Of a stretch of DNA of 64,000 nucleotides, positions 20,895 through 29,525 are shown piece after piece. A program made the translations under genes and the position numbers. Each line of letters begins with the position of its first letter. Within the stretch, counting starts at the first letter, position 1. The notes under the pieces are model-generated. The model saw nothing but the letters and a program-made list of their open reading frames with translations. It ran no database searches and had not been told where the DNA came from. Origin of the DNA: Candidatus Rubrivivax defluviihabitans (GTDB taxonomy: Bacteria > Pseudomonadota > Gammaproteobacteria > Burkholderiales > Burkholderiaceae_C); NCBI GenBank assembly GCA_016709385.1, contig JADJMW010000022.1, positions 496,001-560,000 on the forward strand, read 5' to 3'.

Positions 20895-21731
20895 ATGCAC
20901 AATCCATTTCCTTTTGCACCCGCGCCGCCTACTCCACCCGTGCCCATGACGATCGAGATGCATGCCGCCGTGGACCCGGGGCGTTCGCGCAGCAACAACG
21001 AGGACGCGGTCTGCATCGACGCCGAGGTCTCACTGGCCGTGCTGGCCGACGGCATGGGCGGCTACAACGCCGGCGAAGTGGCCAGCACCATGGCCACTGG
21101 CTTCATCCAGACCGAGCTTTCGCGTTGGTTGCGCGAAGCCGGCGACCAGGCCAGCGACGCCGAAGTGCGCCGCGCCATGGACATCTGCGTGGACAACGCC
21201 AATCGCGCCATCTTCAACGCCGCCAACACCAACCCGCAGTACGCCGGCATGGGCACGACGCTGGTCGTGGCGGTGTTCCGCGACAAACGGCTGATGCTCG
21301 GCCACGTGGGCGACTCGCGCGGCTACCGGCTGCGCGGCGGGCGGCTGCAACAGCTCACGCGCGATCATTCGCTGCTGCAGGAGCAGATCGACGCCGGTCT
21401 CATCACGCCCGAGCAGGCGGCGTTTTCAGCCAACAAGAACCTCGTCACGCGTGCCGTGGGGGTGGAGGACACGGTGCTGCTGGAAACCCACCAGCACGAG
21501 GTGCTGCCCGGCGACCTGTACCTGCTGTGCTCCGACGGGCTGAGCGACATGCTCGACGACACCAGCATCGCCCAGGTGTTGCAGGCGCACGACGTGCTGG
21601 AATCGAGGGTTCAGGCGCTGATCGATGCCGCCAACGACGCAGGGGGAAAGGATAATATCTCGGTGGTTCTGGCGCGAGCCGCCGGCGAAGTGGGCGCCCC
21701 GGCGCGATCATGGTGGCCGTTCCGTCGCTGA
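20895..21731 (+). CDS. PP2C-family serine/threonine phosphatase
   Basis: A PPM/PP2C phosphatase of about 278 residues. The metal-binding aspartates are visible in SNNEDA and VLADGMGGYNAGEVAS. Other motifs are GMGTTLVV, GHVGDSRGYRL, LTRDHSLLQEQ, LLCSDGLSDML and GGKDNISVVLAR. It lacks a membrane anchor. The start is uncertain: ATG 20895 avoids overlap with the kinase gene, and ATG 20946 (MTIEMHAAVDPG) gives the shorter family-like N-terminus. It is probably the antagonist of the kinase encoded just upstream. Confidence 0.9.
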   Translation: MHNPFPFAPAPPTPPVPMTIEMHAAVDPGRSRSNNEDAVCIDAEVSLAVLADGMGGYNAGEVASTMATGFIQTELSRWLREAGDQASDAEVRRAMDICVDNANRAIFNAANTNPQYAGMGTTLVVAVFRDKRLMLGHVGDSRGYRLRGGRLQQLTRDHSLLQEQIDAGLITPEQAAFSANKNLVTRAVGVEDTVLLETHQHEVLPGDLYLLCSDGLSDMLDDTSIAQVLQAHDVLESRVQALIDAANDAGGKDNISVVLARAAGEVGAPARSWWPFRR

Positions 21732-21839
21732 AGCTTTCGTCGTTGAAAGACACGGGCCACCGCTGCCGCGGCGGCACACCCGGCGCTGCAAGCGCGTCGA
21801 ATCTGCTGCCGCCGGCAGCGGGTTGAACCGAGGTCAGGC

Positions 21840-22529
21840 ATGGGCAAATTGGTCGTTTCGCTCGACGGCGTGGTCATCAAGGAAGTCCAGATCACCAAGG
21901 ACAAGACCACGCTGGGGCGCCGCCCCTACAACGACATCGTCATCGACAACCTCGCCGTCAGCGGCGAGCACGCGGTGTTGCAGATGGTGGGTTCCGACGT
22001 CTTCATCGAAGACCTGAACAGCACCAACGGCACCTACATCAACGGCAAGGCGATCAAGAAGCAGCTGCTCGCGCACAACGACACCGTGGAAGTGGGCAAG
22101 TACAAGATCAAGTACGTGGTCGATGAAAGCGGCGACTACGAGAAGACCATGATCATGCGGCCGGGCGTCAACCCGCCGCCGCTGGGCTCGCAGCATTCGT
22201 CGCAGTCGGCGCACCCGGGGCTGGCGGGCCATTCCGGCTTCGGCGGAATGGGCGCCACGCCGGCGCTGCCCACCGCGTCCATCAAGGTGCTCAACGGCGC
22301 CGCGGCCGGGCGCGAGGTGACGCTGAGCAAGGTCGTCACCACCGTCGGCAAGCCGGGCGTGCAGGTCGCTTCCATCACCAAGCGGCCCACGGGCTACGCC
22401 TTCGCGCACGTGGAAGGCGTTTCGCGGCCCAGCGTGAACGGCGTGCCGCTGGTGGGGGATTCGGTGCCGCTGCGCAATGGCGACGTCATCGAACTGGCGG
22501 GCACGCAGATGCAGTTCATCTTCAGGTAG
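21840..22529 (+). CDS. FHA-domain protein with a second, degenerate FHA-like domain
   Basis: A 229-residue phosphothreonine-binding adaptor. The N-terminal FHA domain is canonical: GR at 26-27, S41-x-x-H44 in SGEHAVLQ, and NSTNGTYING at about 60-69. A Gly/Ser/Pro-rich linker follows (about 120-150). The C-terminal part (about 150-229) reads like a second FHA fold (VKVLNGAAAGREVTL-type opening, VNGVPLVGDSVPLRNGDVIEL) but lacks the SxxH phosphate-contact motif. It follows the kinase and phosphatase genes and is their likely readout. No effector domain is visible. Confidence 0.9.
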   Translation: MGKLVVSLDGVVIKEVQITKDKTTLGRRPYNDIVIDNLAVSGEHAVLQMVGSDVFIEDLNSTNGTYINGKAIKKQLLAHNDTVEVGKYKIKYVVDESGDYEKTMIMRPGVNPPPLGSQHSSQSAHPGLAGHSGFGGMGATPALPTASIKVLNGAAAGREVTLSKVVTTVGKPGVQVASITKRPTGYAFAHVEGVSRPSVNGVPLVGDSVPLRNGDVIELAGTQMQFIFR

Positions 22530-22706
22530 GCCACCCGCCTTCGGGAATCGGAGCGCCTCGCGGCGCGGCGTGACGGGGTTCACGCGGCTCGCGGCGCGTC
22601 CACCGAAGCGCAGGCGAATGTTGCATTGGTGGCTTGCGCCAGGGGACCGGTCGCATCAGCATCCCCACCTCAGATCGCTGCCGACGCCACCCGCACCATC
22701 TTCGCC

Positions 22707-23498
22707 ATGCAGATCCGCGTTCTCGGTTGTTCGGGATCGATTGCCGCCGGCAGCCGGACGACGTCGTTCCTGCTCGACGACACCATCCTCATCGACGCCG
22801 GCACCGGCGTCGGCGACCTCACGCTGGACGAGATGGCCCGCGTCGACCATATCGTGGTCACCCATTCGCATCTCGACCATGTGCTGGCCATCGGTCTGCT
22901 GGCCGACAGCGTGACCCGCCGCCGCCGCTCCGCGCAGCGGCCCCCGGTGGCCGTGCACGCGCTGGCCGCCACCCTGGCGGCGCTGCGCCTGCATGTCTTC
23001 AATGGCGTCATCTGGCCCGACTTCACGCAACTGCCCGACAAGGCGCACCCGGTGCTGGCGTTCCATGCCATCGAGGTCGGCCAGGTGCTGCAGCTGGGCA
23101 GCCGCCGCATCGAGGTGCTGCCGGCCAGCCACACCGTGCCCGCCGTGGGCTTTGCGGTGCTGGCCAACGAAGCCGGCGCCGGCGCCTGGGTCTTCACCGG
23201 CGACACCGGCCCCAACCCGGCGCTGTGGCACCGCCTGGCGGCGCTGCCGATGGCGGCGCTGGTCATCGAGACGGCGTTCGGCGACGACGAACATGCGCTG
23301 GCGTCCATCAGCAAGCACCTGTGCCCGGCGCAACTGCAGCGCGAACTGGCCTGCCTGGAAAAGCCCACCCAGGTCTTCATCACCCACATCAAGCCCGGCG
23401 AGGTGGCCGCGGTGATGTCGGAGATCGCGGCCCAGGTGGGCGGGCGGCACCGCATCGGCGCGCTGGTGTCGGGGCAGGTGATGACGCTGCCGGGCTGA
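22707..23498 (+). CDS. Metallo-beta-lactamase-fold hydrolase, class II cyclic-nucleotide phosphodiesterase-like
   Basis: A 263-residue MBL-fold enzyme. The metal-binding signature HSHLDH (residues in VVTHSHLDHVLAIGLL) is present, with further ligand histidine and aspartate in LPASHTVPAVGF and FTGDTGPNPALW and a late ITHIKPGE motif. The fold and spacing resemble class II 3',5'-cyclic-nucleotide phosphodiesterases and ribonuclease Z-like enzymes. The substrate is not known. It is the last gene of the same-strand run after the kinase/PP2C/FHA genes. The start is the ATG of MQIRVLGCSGSIAAG. Confidence 0.85.
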   Translation: MQIRVLGCSGSIAAGSRTTSFLLDDTILIDAGTGVGDLTLDEMARVDHIVVTHSHLDHVLAIGLLADSVTRRRRSAQRPPVAVHALAATLAALRLHVFNGVIWPDFTQLPDKAHPVLAFHAIEVGQVLQLGSRRIEVLPASHTVPAVGFAVLANEAGAGAWVFTGDTGPNPALWHRLAALPMAALVIETAFGDDEHALASISKHLCPAQLQRELACLEKPTQVFITHIKPGEVAAVMSEIAAQVGGRHRIGALVSGQVMTLPG

Positions 23499-23515
23499 AC
23501 CCGGGCGCGCGACTC

Positions 23516-23783
23516 AGAGCTTGTGAAGGTATGAATCGCGCCCGCGCCGGGGTGGCCAAGGGCCGTGGGCAAGGCGCGGCGCGCCGCCCATGTCTCGGAC
23601 CTGGGCCAGCGGCGCAACGCGGCCCACGGCCCTTGGGTACCCCGGCCCGAAGGGTGAGGCCCCGGAAAAGGCCCACTCGTCGTTGCGAAGCTTCGTCGGG
23701 ACCCGACCCCGACTGTGCTTCGCGCCTAGATTGGGCCCTTTCCGGGGCCTCACGCGGGTGCGATTCATATCTTCACAAGCTCT
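23516..23783. repeat. 268-bp structured inverted-repeat element between convergent genes
   Basis: The ends are 31-bp inverted repeats, 23516-23546 and 23753-23783, identical at 29 of 31 positions (they open AGAGCTTGTGAAG). Inside are two further long stems: 23549-23570 pairs with 23622-23643 (20/22) and 23654-23675 pairs with 23732-23753 (21/22). The whole element can fold as an outer stem with two internal arms, a three-way junction. It fills almost the entire gap between two convergent genes and its right end touches the stop codon of the ChaN-like gene. It looks like a MITE or REP-type mobile repeat that may also act as a two-way transcription barrier. No transposase is visible. Confidence 0.7.
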
Positions 23784-24703
23784 CAGCGCCGCATGCCTGC
23801 GCAAGGGTCGGCGCGCTCCTGTGCGGCCGTCAGCACCACGCGGTCGAAGTGGCCGCGCTCGCGCGCACCCTCCTCCAGCAGGCCGATGGCCTCGCTCTTC
23901 GCGCGCGTGGCCGGGTCCAGCCAGCGCGGCACGCCGGCGTCGGTGCGCACATGGCCGTTGCCGGCCAGCAGCAGCACGCCGCGCCAGGCATGCCGGTCCA
24001 CCGCGGCAGCCATGGCCTGGTCGCGCGCCACCTGCGCCAACGCCATGCGGCGCGCGGTGGCGCCGTCGATCAGGCCGCAGTGGCTGTCTTCGATATCGGC
24101 CGCCAGCGCCAGCAGCACGTCGGGCGCCACGTCGGCGTCGAAGCCGCTGGCCTGCAACCCGGCCGCCATCACCCGGCGCGCCTCTTCGCGCGAGACATTG
24201 GCGGCCACGATCGGCAGTCCGTGCTGCAGCGCCAGCGCCACGAAGGGCCGGTAGTGCCGCCACTCCCAGCCGGCGCCACCGGCCGCGGAGATCAGGGCGT
24301 CGGCATCTGGCGGCGGTGACTTTTCGCGCAGCGCGTCGATGACGGGCTGGCGTTCGCGGTCGAACTGCTCCATGACCAGCGCCGGGCGCGCGCCGCCGGC
24401 CAGCAGCGTCTCGAAGGCCTGCAGTCGCAGCGCGTGCTGCACTGCGTTGTCGTGCACCTCGCCGAGCAGGACCACCGGCTGTTGCAGGCGCAGTTCGGGT
24501 GGGGCTGGCGCGCTCGCGCAACCCGCGGCCGAAGCCAGCATGACGGTCATCAAGGCTGCGGCGGCCAGGTGGTGCAACGATGCAGCGGCCCCCTGCGCAC
24601 GCCAGGAACCGCCGCCGGGGCGGCCCGGCGGGTCTATGTCCGCGCGACGGCCCGGCGCGTGGCGAGCGCCGCGAAAATTCTGGTGCAGTGGCAGGCAAGG
24701 CAT
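23783..24703 (-). CDS. ChaN-family lipoprotein (haem-binding uptake, Tiki/TraB-like fold)
   Basis: A ChaN-like protein. The mature part begins after a lipobox-like LASAAGC and holds the family blocks VVLLGEVHDNAVQHALRLQ, ALVMEQFDRERQP, GWEWRHYRPFVALAL and GVLLLAGNGHVRTDAGVPRWL. In Campylobacter ChaN binds haem at the membrane; here a role in iron or haem handling is only inferred. The start is uncertain. The longest frame begins at ATG 24703 and puts an unusually long stretch ahead of the lipobox. TTG at 24577 or ATG at 24550 would give a shorter leader. Its stop codon abuts the 268-bp repeat element. Confidence 0.8.
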   Translation of the reverse strand: MPCLPLHQNFRGARHAPGRRADIDPPGRPGGGSWRAQGAAASLHHLAAAALMTVMLASAAGCASAPAPPELRLQQPVVLLGEVHDNAVQHALRLQAFETLLAGGARPALVMEQFDRERQPVIDALREKSPPPDADALISAAGGAGWEWRHYRPFVALALQHGLPIVAANVSREEARRVMAAGLQASGFDADVAPDVLLALAADIEDSHCGLIDGATARRMALAQVARDQAMAAAVDRHAWRGVLLLAGNGHVRTDAGVPRWLDPATRAKSEAIGLLEEGARERGHFDRVVLTAAQERADPCAGMRR

Positions 24704-24807
24704 GGAGCGGGTGCGTTCTGCTTCGGATCCGGCAAGGACAGCGGAAAGTCAGTGTAGGCCGCCACCTTCGGTGCTCGCGCGCCCGAGCCGCGCCGCCCCC
24801 GCTTCGA

Positions 24808-26046
24808 TCAGGGCCGCAGCCGGTGCGCGATGGCAGCGGTCAACAGCAGCCCCAGCGCCGAGCACGCGGCGGTGGCCAGCCCCGTCCATTGCCAGCCGCC
24901 GGCCTGGCTGGCCACCCAGGCCACCGCGGGCGGCCCGGCGAACTGACCCAGAGCCGACCATTGCTGCACCCAGCCCACGGTGGTGGACAGCGTGGCCGGT
25001 CCCGGGGCCAGGCGCAGCGCCAGCGCGAACAGCGTGGCCGGGATCAGTCCACCCACACCCGAAAAGACCAGCACCGCCGCATACCGCATCCAGCCTGGCA
25101 GTCCACTGCCCGCGCCGCCGGCAAAGGCTGCCAGCGCCGCCAAGGCCATGGTCGCGAAGCCCAACGCCAGCAGCCGGGGGGCCGGCACGCCGCGCTGCAG
25201 CAGCCGCCCCGAACCGACATTGCCGGCGATATTGGCCGCCGCGGCCAGCGCCGTGAGCACGGCGGAGGCACCGCCCGCGACGCCGGCCTGCGCGTAGATG
25301 GCCGGCAGGAAACCGATCACCGCCAGCCACTGCCCGGAGTACATGGCAAAGGTCAAGGCCACCAGCCAGGGGCCGGGCGCGGACAGCGTCAGCCGCAGCC
25401 GGCTCGCCAGGGTGACCGGGGACACTGCGGCGGCAGGCGCGCCGTGCCCGGGCGGGGCAGGGCGCGCCGTTGTCCGCGCCGGCACCACGCGCGCCAGCAC
25501 CACCGCCATCGCCAGCGCCAGGCCGCCCAGGCCCCACCACCAGCCGCGCCAGCCCAGCAGCGCGATGAACAGCGGCCCGGTCAGCAAGGCCAGCGCGGTG
25601 GCCAACGGCATATAGGCACCCCACACCCCCAGCATCAAGGACACCCGCCCCGGCGCCACGAGTTGCCGCACCAGGCCCGGTGCCGGCAGCACCACGAGCA
25701 GAAAACCCAAGCCTTCCAACACCCGCAGCAGCATCAGCACCGGCACGCTCGTGGCGGCACCCCCCAGCCCGCTGGCCAGGCTTAGCACGCAAAGGCCGGC
25801 GATCATGCTGCGGCGCAGCCCCAGCCCGTCGGCCACGGCACCGAAGGCCAGGCCCAGCGTCATGCCGGCGGCCTGCACCAGCGACAGCAGGAAGCCGGCC
25901 TGCACCAGCGTCAGGCCCAGCGCCTCGCCCAGCGTGGTGATGGCCGGCGGCAGCTTGCCGATATGCAGTGCCGCACAGACGCCGGCGGCAATGACGACGA
26001 CAGCCGGCTCCACGCGCCCTGGGGTCGACGGTTCGGTTTGCGACAT
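24808..26046 (-). CDS. Major facilitator superfamily transporter, cyanate/nitrate-permease-like (CynX/NimT)
   Basis: A 412-residue polytopic transporter with about twelve hydrophobic segments. The intracellular loop after the second helix reads GAVADGLGLRRS, the usual MFS DRxGRR-like motif, and the middle loop is Ala/Pro-rich. The overall style is that of the CynX/NimT branch. The substrate is not apparent. The start at ATG 26046 (MSQTEPSTPGRVEP) lies 67 bases from the divergent protease gene; the frame upstream of it is antisense to that gene and was not used. Confidence 0.85.
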   Translation of the reverse strand: MSQTEPSTPGRVEPAVVVIAAGVCAALHIGKLPPAITTLGEALGLTLVQAGFLLSLVQAAGMTLGLAFGAVADGLGLRRSMIAGLCVLSLASGLGGAATSVPVLMLLRVLEGLGFLLVVLPAPGLVRQLVAPGRVSLMLGVWGAYMPLATALALLTGPLFIALLGWRGWWWGLGGLALAMAVVLARVVPARTTARPAPPGHGAPAAAVSPVTLASRLRLTLSAPGPWLVALTFAMYSGQWLAVIGFLPAIYAQAGVAGGASAVLTALAAAANIAGNVGSGRLLQRGVPAPRLLALGFATMALAALAAFAGGAGSGLPGWMRYAAVLVFSGVGGLIPATLFALALRLAPGPATLSTTVGWVQQWSALGQFAGPPAVAWVASQAGGWQWTGLATAACSALGLLLTAAIAHRLRP

Positions 26047-26113
26047 CTCGCAGCGAGTATGAAGCCGGCGCGGTAGGCTTGCCCTTGTCATTCGCCACTC
26101 CGGAGCGCGCCCC

Positions 26114-27622
26114 ATGCCATTCACCCACCGTTGGTCCCGAACCCTCGCGGCCGCCCTGCTGGGCAGCGCACTGCTGCTGGGCTGCGGCACGACCGTGGTC
26201 AACCCGGTGACCGGGCGCGAAGAGCGCACGGTGATGGACGAGGCCACCGAGATCGCCGAAGGCAAGAAGGCGCACGAGCAGGTGCTGGCCGAATACGGCG
26301 CCTATGCCGACCCGGCTTTGCAGGCCTATGTCAACGGCGTTGGGCAGAAGCTGGCCCAGCTGTCGCACCGCAGCCAGCTGCCGTGGACCTTCACCGTGCT
26401 CGACAGCACCGAGATCAACGCCTTCGCGCTGCCCGGCGGCTATGTCTACATCACGCGCGGCCTCATGGCCTATCTGGACAGCGAGGCCGAACTGGCCGGC
26501 GTCATCGGCCACGAGATCGGCCACGTCACCGCGCGCCACGGTGCGCAACGCGCCACGCGGCAGCAGGACGCGGGGCTGGGTGTCCTGGCCGCCACGGTGC
26601 TGGGTGCCGTGCTCGAAAGCCAGGGCGTGGGTGGCGCCACCCAGATGGCCAGCCAGGCCTCGCAGACCGCCGCCGCCGGCTGGCTGGCCACCTACAGCCG
26701 GGAGCAGGAACTGCAGGCCGACCAGCTGGGCGCCGAATACCTGGCGCGCAACCGCTACAACCCGAGCAACATGGTCGACGTCATCGGCGTGCTCAAGAGC
26801 CAGGAGCAGTTCGCCGCCGACCTGGCCCGGGCCGAGGGCCGGGCGGCGCCGTCGGGCGCCAACTGGCTGTCCTCGCACCCCAGCAACGACCAGCGGCTGG
26901 CCGACATCCGCCGCATCGCCGCCGGCTACCAGGGCGAGTACGCCGACGACGGCCGCTCGCGCTACCTGCAGGCCATCGACGGCATGAGCTTCGGCGAGAG
27001 CCGCGCCCAGGGCGTGACGCGGGGGCGCCACTTCTACCATGAGGAACTGGGCATCGCGCTCACCGCGCCGCAGGGCTGGCGCATCCAGAACGCGCCCTCG
27101 GCCATCGCCCTGGTCAACGCGGCGGGCGATGCCGGGCTGATCGTCCGCGTGGTGCCCGCGCAGGCGGGCAAGACGCACGAGGAAATCATCCGCAACCTCA
27201 TCAAGCCGACCCAGGGACGCGTCGAACAGCGTTATCTCCACGGTCTGGCAGCGACGCAGTTCACCGGCTCGCGACGCAACGACCAGGGCCAGACCCAGGC
27301 GGTCAACGTGCTGCTGGTGAGCGGGCCGGGCAACCGGAACTATCTGCTCAACCGCGGCGCCCGCGACGCCGCGGCCTTGCAACGCGCGGCCACGGGACTG
27401 GCCGAGGCCGAGGCCTCGTTCCGGCCTTTGAGCGGGGCCGAACTTGCGGCCGCGCGGCCCTGGGCCCTGAAGACGGTTCCCTTTCCGCGCGGCGGCTTCG
27501 CCGAACTGGCGCGATCCTCGCCTCTGCCGGCGCGGGCCGAGGCGCAGCTGAAGCTGCTCAACAGCGCCTACGCCGGCGGCGGGCAGCCGCGACCGGGGCA
27601 ACCGGTGAAGGTGGTGCGATAG
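26114..27622 (+). CDS. M48-family metalloprotease lipoprotein
   Basis: A 502-residue periplasmic M48 zinc peptidase. It has a lipoprotein signal with lipobox LLLGC (about residues 20-24), the zinc motif HEIGH in VIGHEIGHVTARHG (about 133), and the third ligand in the later YSREQELQADQLG segment. The C-terminal region (about 300-450) is a second domain with a WRIQNAPSAIALVNA-type beta core. The family handles misfolded outer-membrane proteins (the BepA/LoiP type). The window has a second M48 gene at 37.9 kb. It is divergent from the MFS gene. Confidence 0.9.
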   Translation: MPFTHRWSRTLAAALLGSALLLGCGTTVVNPVTGREERTVMDEATEIAEGKKAHEQVLAEYGAYADPALQAYVNGVGQKLAQLSHRSQLPWTFTVLDSTEINAFALPGGYVYITRGLMAYLDSEAELAGVIGHEIGHVTARHGAQRATRQQDAGLGVLAATVLGAVLESQGVGGATQMASQASQTAAAGWLATYSREQELQADQLGAEYLARNRYNPSNMVDVIGVLKSQEQFAADLARAEGRAAPSGANWLSSHPSNDQRLADIRRIAAGYQGEYADDGRSRYLQAIDGMSFGESRAQGVTRGRHFYHEELGIALTAPQGWRIQNAPSAIALVNAAGDAGLIVRVVPAQAGKTHEEIIRNLIKPTQGRVEQRYLHGLAATQFTGSRRNDQGQTQAVNVLLVSGPGNRNYLLNRGARDAAALQRAATGLAEAEASFRPLSGAELAAARPWALKTVPFPRGGFAELARSSPLPARAEAQLKLLNSAYAGGGQPRPGQPVKVVR

Positions 27623-27656
27623 TCCGCACCGCCGGTGTCCCCAGGGTGGTCTGACC

Positions 27657-29525
27657 ATGGCTGTGTTCCCGCAGGGCCTGAGCCACGTCGACGCCCGCTG
27701 CAATGCGGGCGAGCGCCGCGTGCTGCACCAGCTCAAGCGCTGCCTGGAAGACGACTATCTCGTCTGGCACGACATCGCCATCGGGCCCAAGGCGCGCCAG
27801 CCCGACTTCGTGGTGCTGAGCCCGCGCTGGGGCATCCTGTTGCTCGAGGTGAAGGACTGGCGGCCCGCCACGCTGGGCCCGGCCACGCGCGACGCCATCG
27901 AGTTGCGCACGCCGCGCGGCGTGGTCACCGCGCCGCACCCGCTGCGCCAGGCGCGTGATTACGCGCTGGAACTGGTGGACATGATGAAAGACGACCCGGC
28001 GCTGGTGCACGAGCACGGCCCCTTCGCCGGCCGGCTGCTGTTTCCCTACGGTTGGGGCGTGGTGCTGGCAGCGATGCGGCGATCCGACGTGATCGGCAGC
28101 GACTTCGACGAACTGTTTCCCCCCGCGCGCACGCTGCTGCGCGACGATCTGGATGAGGCCGTGCCCGCCGCGGCCTTCCAGCACCGCCTGTGGGGCATGT
28201 TCACCGTGAGCTATCCGCACACGCTGACGCTGCCGCAGCGCGACCGCGTGCGCTGGCATCTGTTTCCCGAGGTGCGGCTGCAGCCGCAGACCGCGCTCGA
28301 CTTCGGCGCCGCGCCGGAGACCGCGCCGCCGCTGCCCGACCTGCTGCAGGTGATGGACCTGCAGCAGGAGCAGGTGGCGCGCACGCTGGGCGAGGGCCAC
28401 CGCGTGATCCACGGCGCGGCGGGTTCGGGCAAGACCATGATCCTGATCTTCCGCGCCCAGTACCTGGCCGCCGCGGCGCGCGCCGACCAGCCGGTGCTGG
28501 TGCTGTGCTTCAACCGCACGCTGGCCGACCGCATCCGCCACCAGCTGCGCGAGCGCGGTGTGGACGAACGTGTGCAGGTGCGCACCTTCCACGGCTGGTG
28601 CCAGGACCTGGTGCGCAGCTACCAGCTCGGCGTGCCGCCGGGGCTGAAGGGCGACGCCCATTTCGCGGCGCTGGCGCGGGCCGTGGAGCGCGCGGTGGAC
28701 AGCGGCCGCGTGCCCGGCGGCCAGTACCTGGCACTGCTCATCGACGAGGCGCACGATTTCGAAGACGCCTGGCTGCGCATCGCCGGCCGCATGGTGAGCC
28801 CGGCCACGAACAGCCTGCTCGTGCTGTACGACGACGCGCAGTCCATCTACCAGGGCAAGCGGCGCAGGTTCAATTTCGCCAGCGTCGGCATCGAGGCGCG
28901 CGGCCGCACCAGCATCCTGCGCCTGAACTACCGCAACACCACCGAGGTGCTGGCGCTGGCGCTGCAGTGCGCACAAGGCCTGCTGCAAGGCGACGGCCCG
29001 GTGCGCGGCGAAGACGAGTTGCCGCTGGTGCAGCCGCTCAGCGCCGGGCGGCGCGGCGCGCTGCCGGTGCTGGTGCAGGCGCGCCACGCGCAGGAGGAAG
29101 CCGATCTGCTGGCCGAGCGCATCGCCGCCGCACTGGCTGGCGGCACCCCGGCCGGGGACATCGCGGTGCTGTGCCGCACGAAGTCGCTGATGCGGCCCAT
29201 CGAAGCGGCTCTGGCGCGGCGCGGCGTGCCGCTGCAGTCGATGAATGCGCTGGCCTTCCGCCGCTTCGACTGGCGCTCGCCGAGCGTGAAGCTGCTCACC
29301 CTGCACAGCGCCAAGGGGCTGGAATTCGGGCTCGTCTGCGTGGCCGGGCTGCAGGCGCTGCCGATGCGCGACGAGACGCTGGAAGATGCCGTGCGGCTGC
29401 TCTACGTGGCCATGACACGCGCCACGCGCGAACTGGTGCTGTCGGCGCACGGCCGCTCGGCCGTGGTCGACCGCGTGCACGACGCGCTGGCCGCGGTGGC
29501 GCGGCAGTTCAGCGCGGCGGCTTGA
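27657..29525 (+). CDS. NERD-domain UvrD/Rep-like superfamily 1 helicase
   Basis: A 622-residue fusion of an N-terminal NERD nuclease-related domain (about residues 15-110; PDFVVLSPRWGILLLEVKDW carries the D...ExK core) and a UvrD-like helicase. Helicase motifs are Walker A GAAGSGKTM, Ia FNRTLADRIRHQ, LIDEAHDFED (motif II), LYDDAQSIYQ (III), LRLNYRN (IV), LTLHSAKGLEFGLV (V) and LLYVAMTRATRELVL (VI). It probably acts on damaged or foreign DNA; the pathway is unknown. It overlaps the convergent ProQ-domain frame by 17 bases. Confidence 0.9.
   Translation: MAVFPQGLSHVDARCNAGERRVLHQLKRCLEDDYLVWHDIAIGPKARQPDFVVLSPRWGILLLEVKDWRPATLGPATRDAIELRTPRGVVTAPHPLRQARDYALELVDMMKDDPALVHEHGPFAGRLLFPYGWGVVLAAMRRSDVIGSDFDELFPPARTLLRDDLDEAVPAAAFQHRLWGMFTVSYPHTLTLPQRDRVRWHLFPEVRLQPQTALDFGAAPETAPPLPDLLQVMDLQQEQVARTLGEGHRVIHGAAGSGKTMILIFRAQYLAAAARADQPVLVLCFNRTLADRIRHQLRERGVDERVQVRTFHGWCQDLVRSYQLGVPPGLKGDAHFAALARAVERAVDSGRVPGGQYLALLIDEAHDFEDAWLRIAGRMVSPATNSLLVLYDDAQSIYQGKRRRFNFASVGIEARGRTSILRLNYRNTTEVLALALQCAQGLLQGDGPVRGEDELPLVQPLSAGRRGALPVLVQARHAQEEADLLAERIAAALAGGTPAGDIAVLCRTKSLMRPIEAALARRGVPLQSMNALAFRRFDWRSPSVKLLTLHSAKGLEFGLVCVAGLQALPMRDETLEDAVRLLYVAMTRATRELVLSAHGRSAVVDRVHDALAAVARQFSAAA

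Noticed and set aside
24749..27736. 995-residue minus-strand frame spanning the M48 protease and MFS genes
   Set aside because: Only its last 412 codons (24808-26046 in a different frame call) correspond to a real protein; the part over the M48 gene is a mirror frame.
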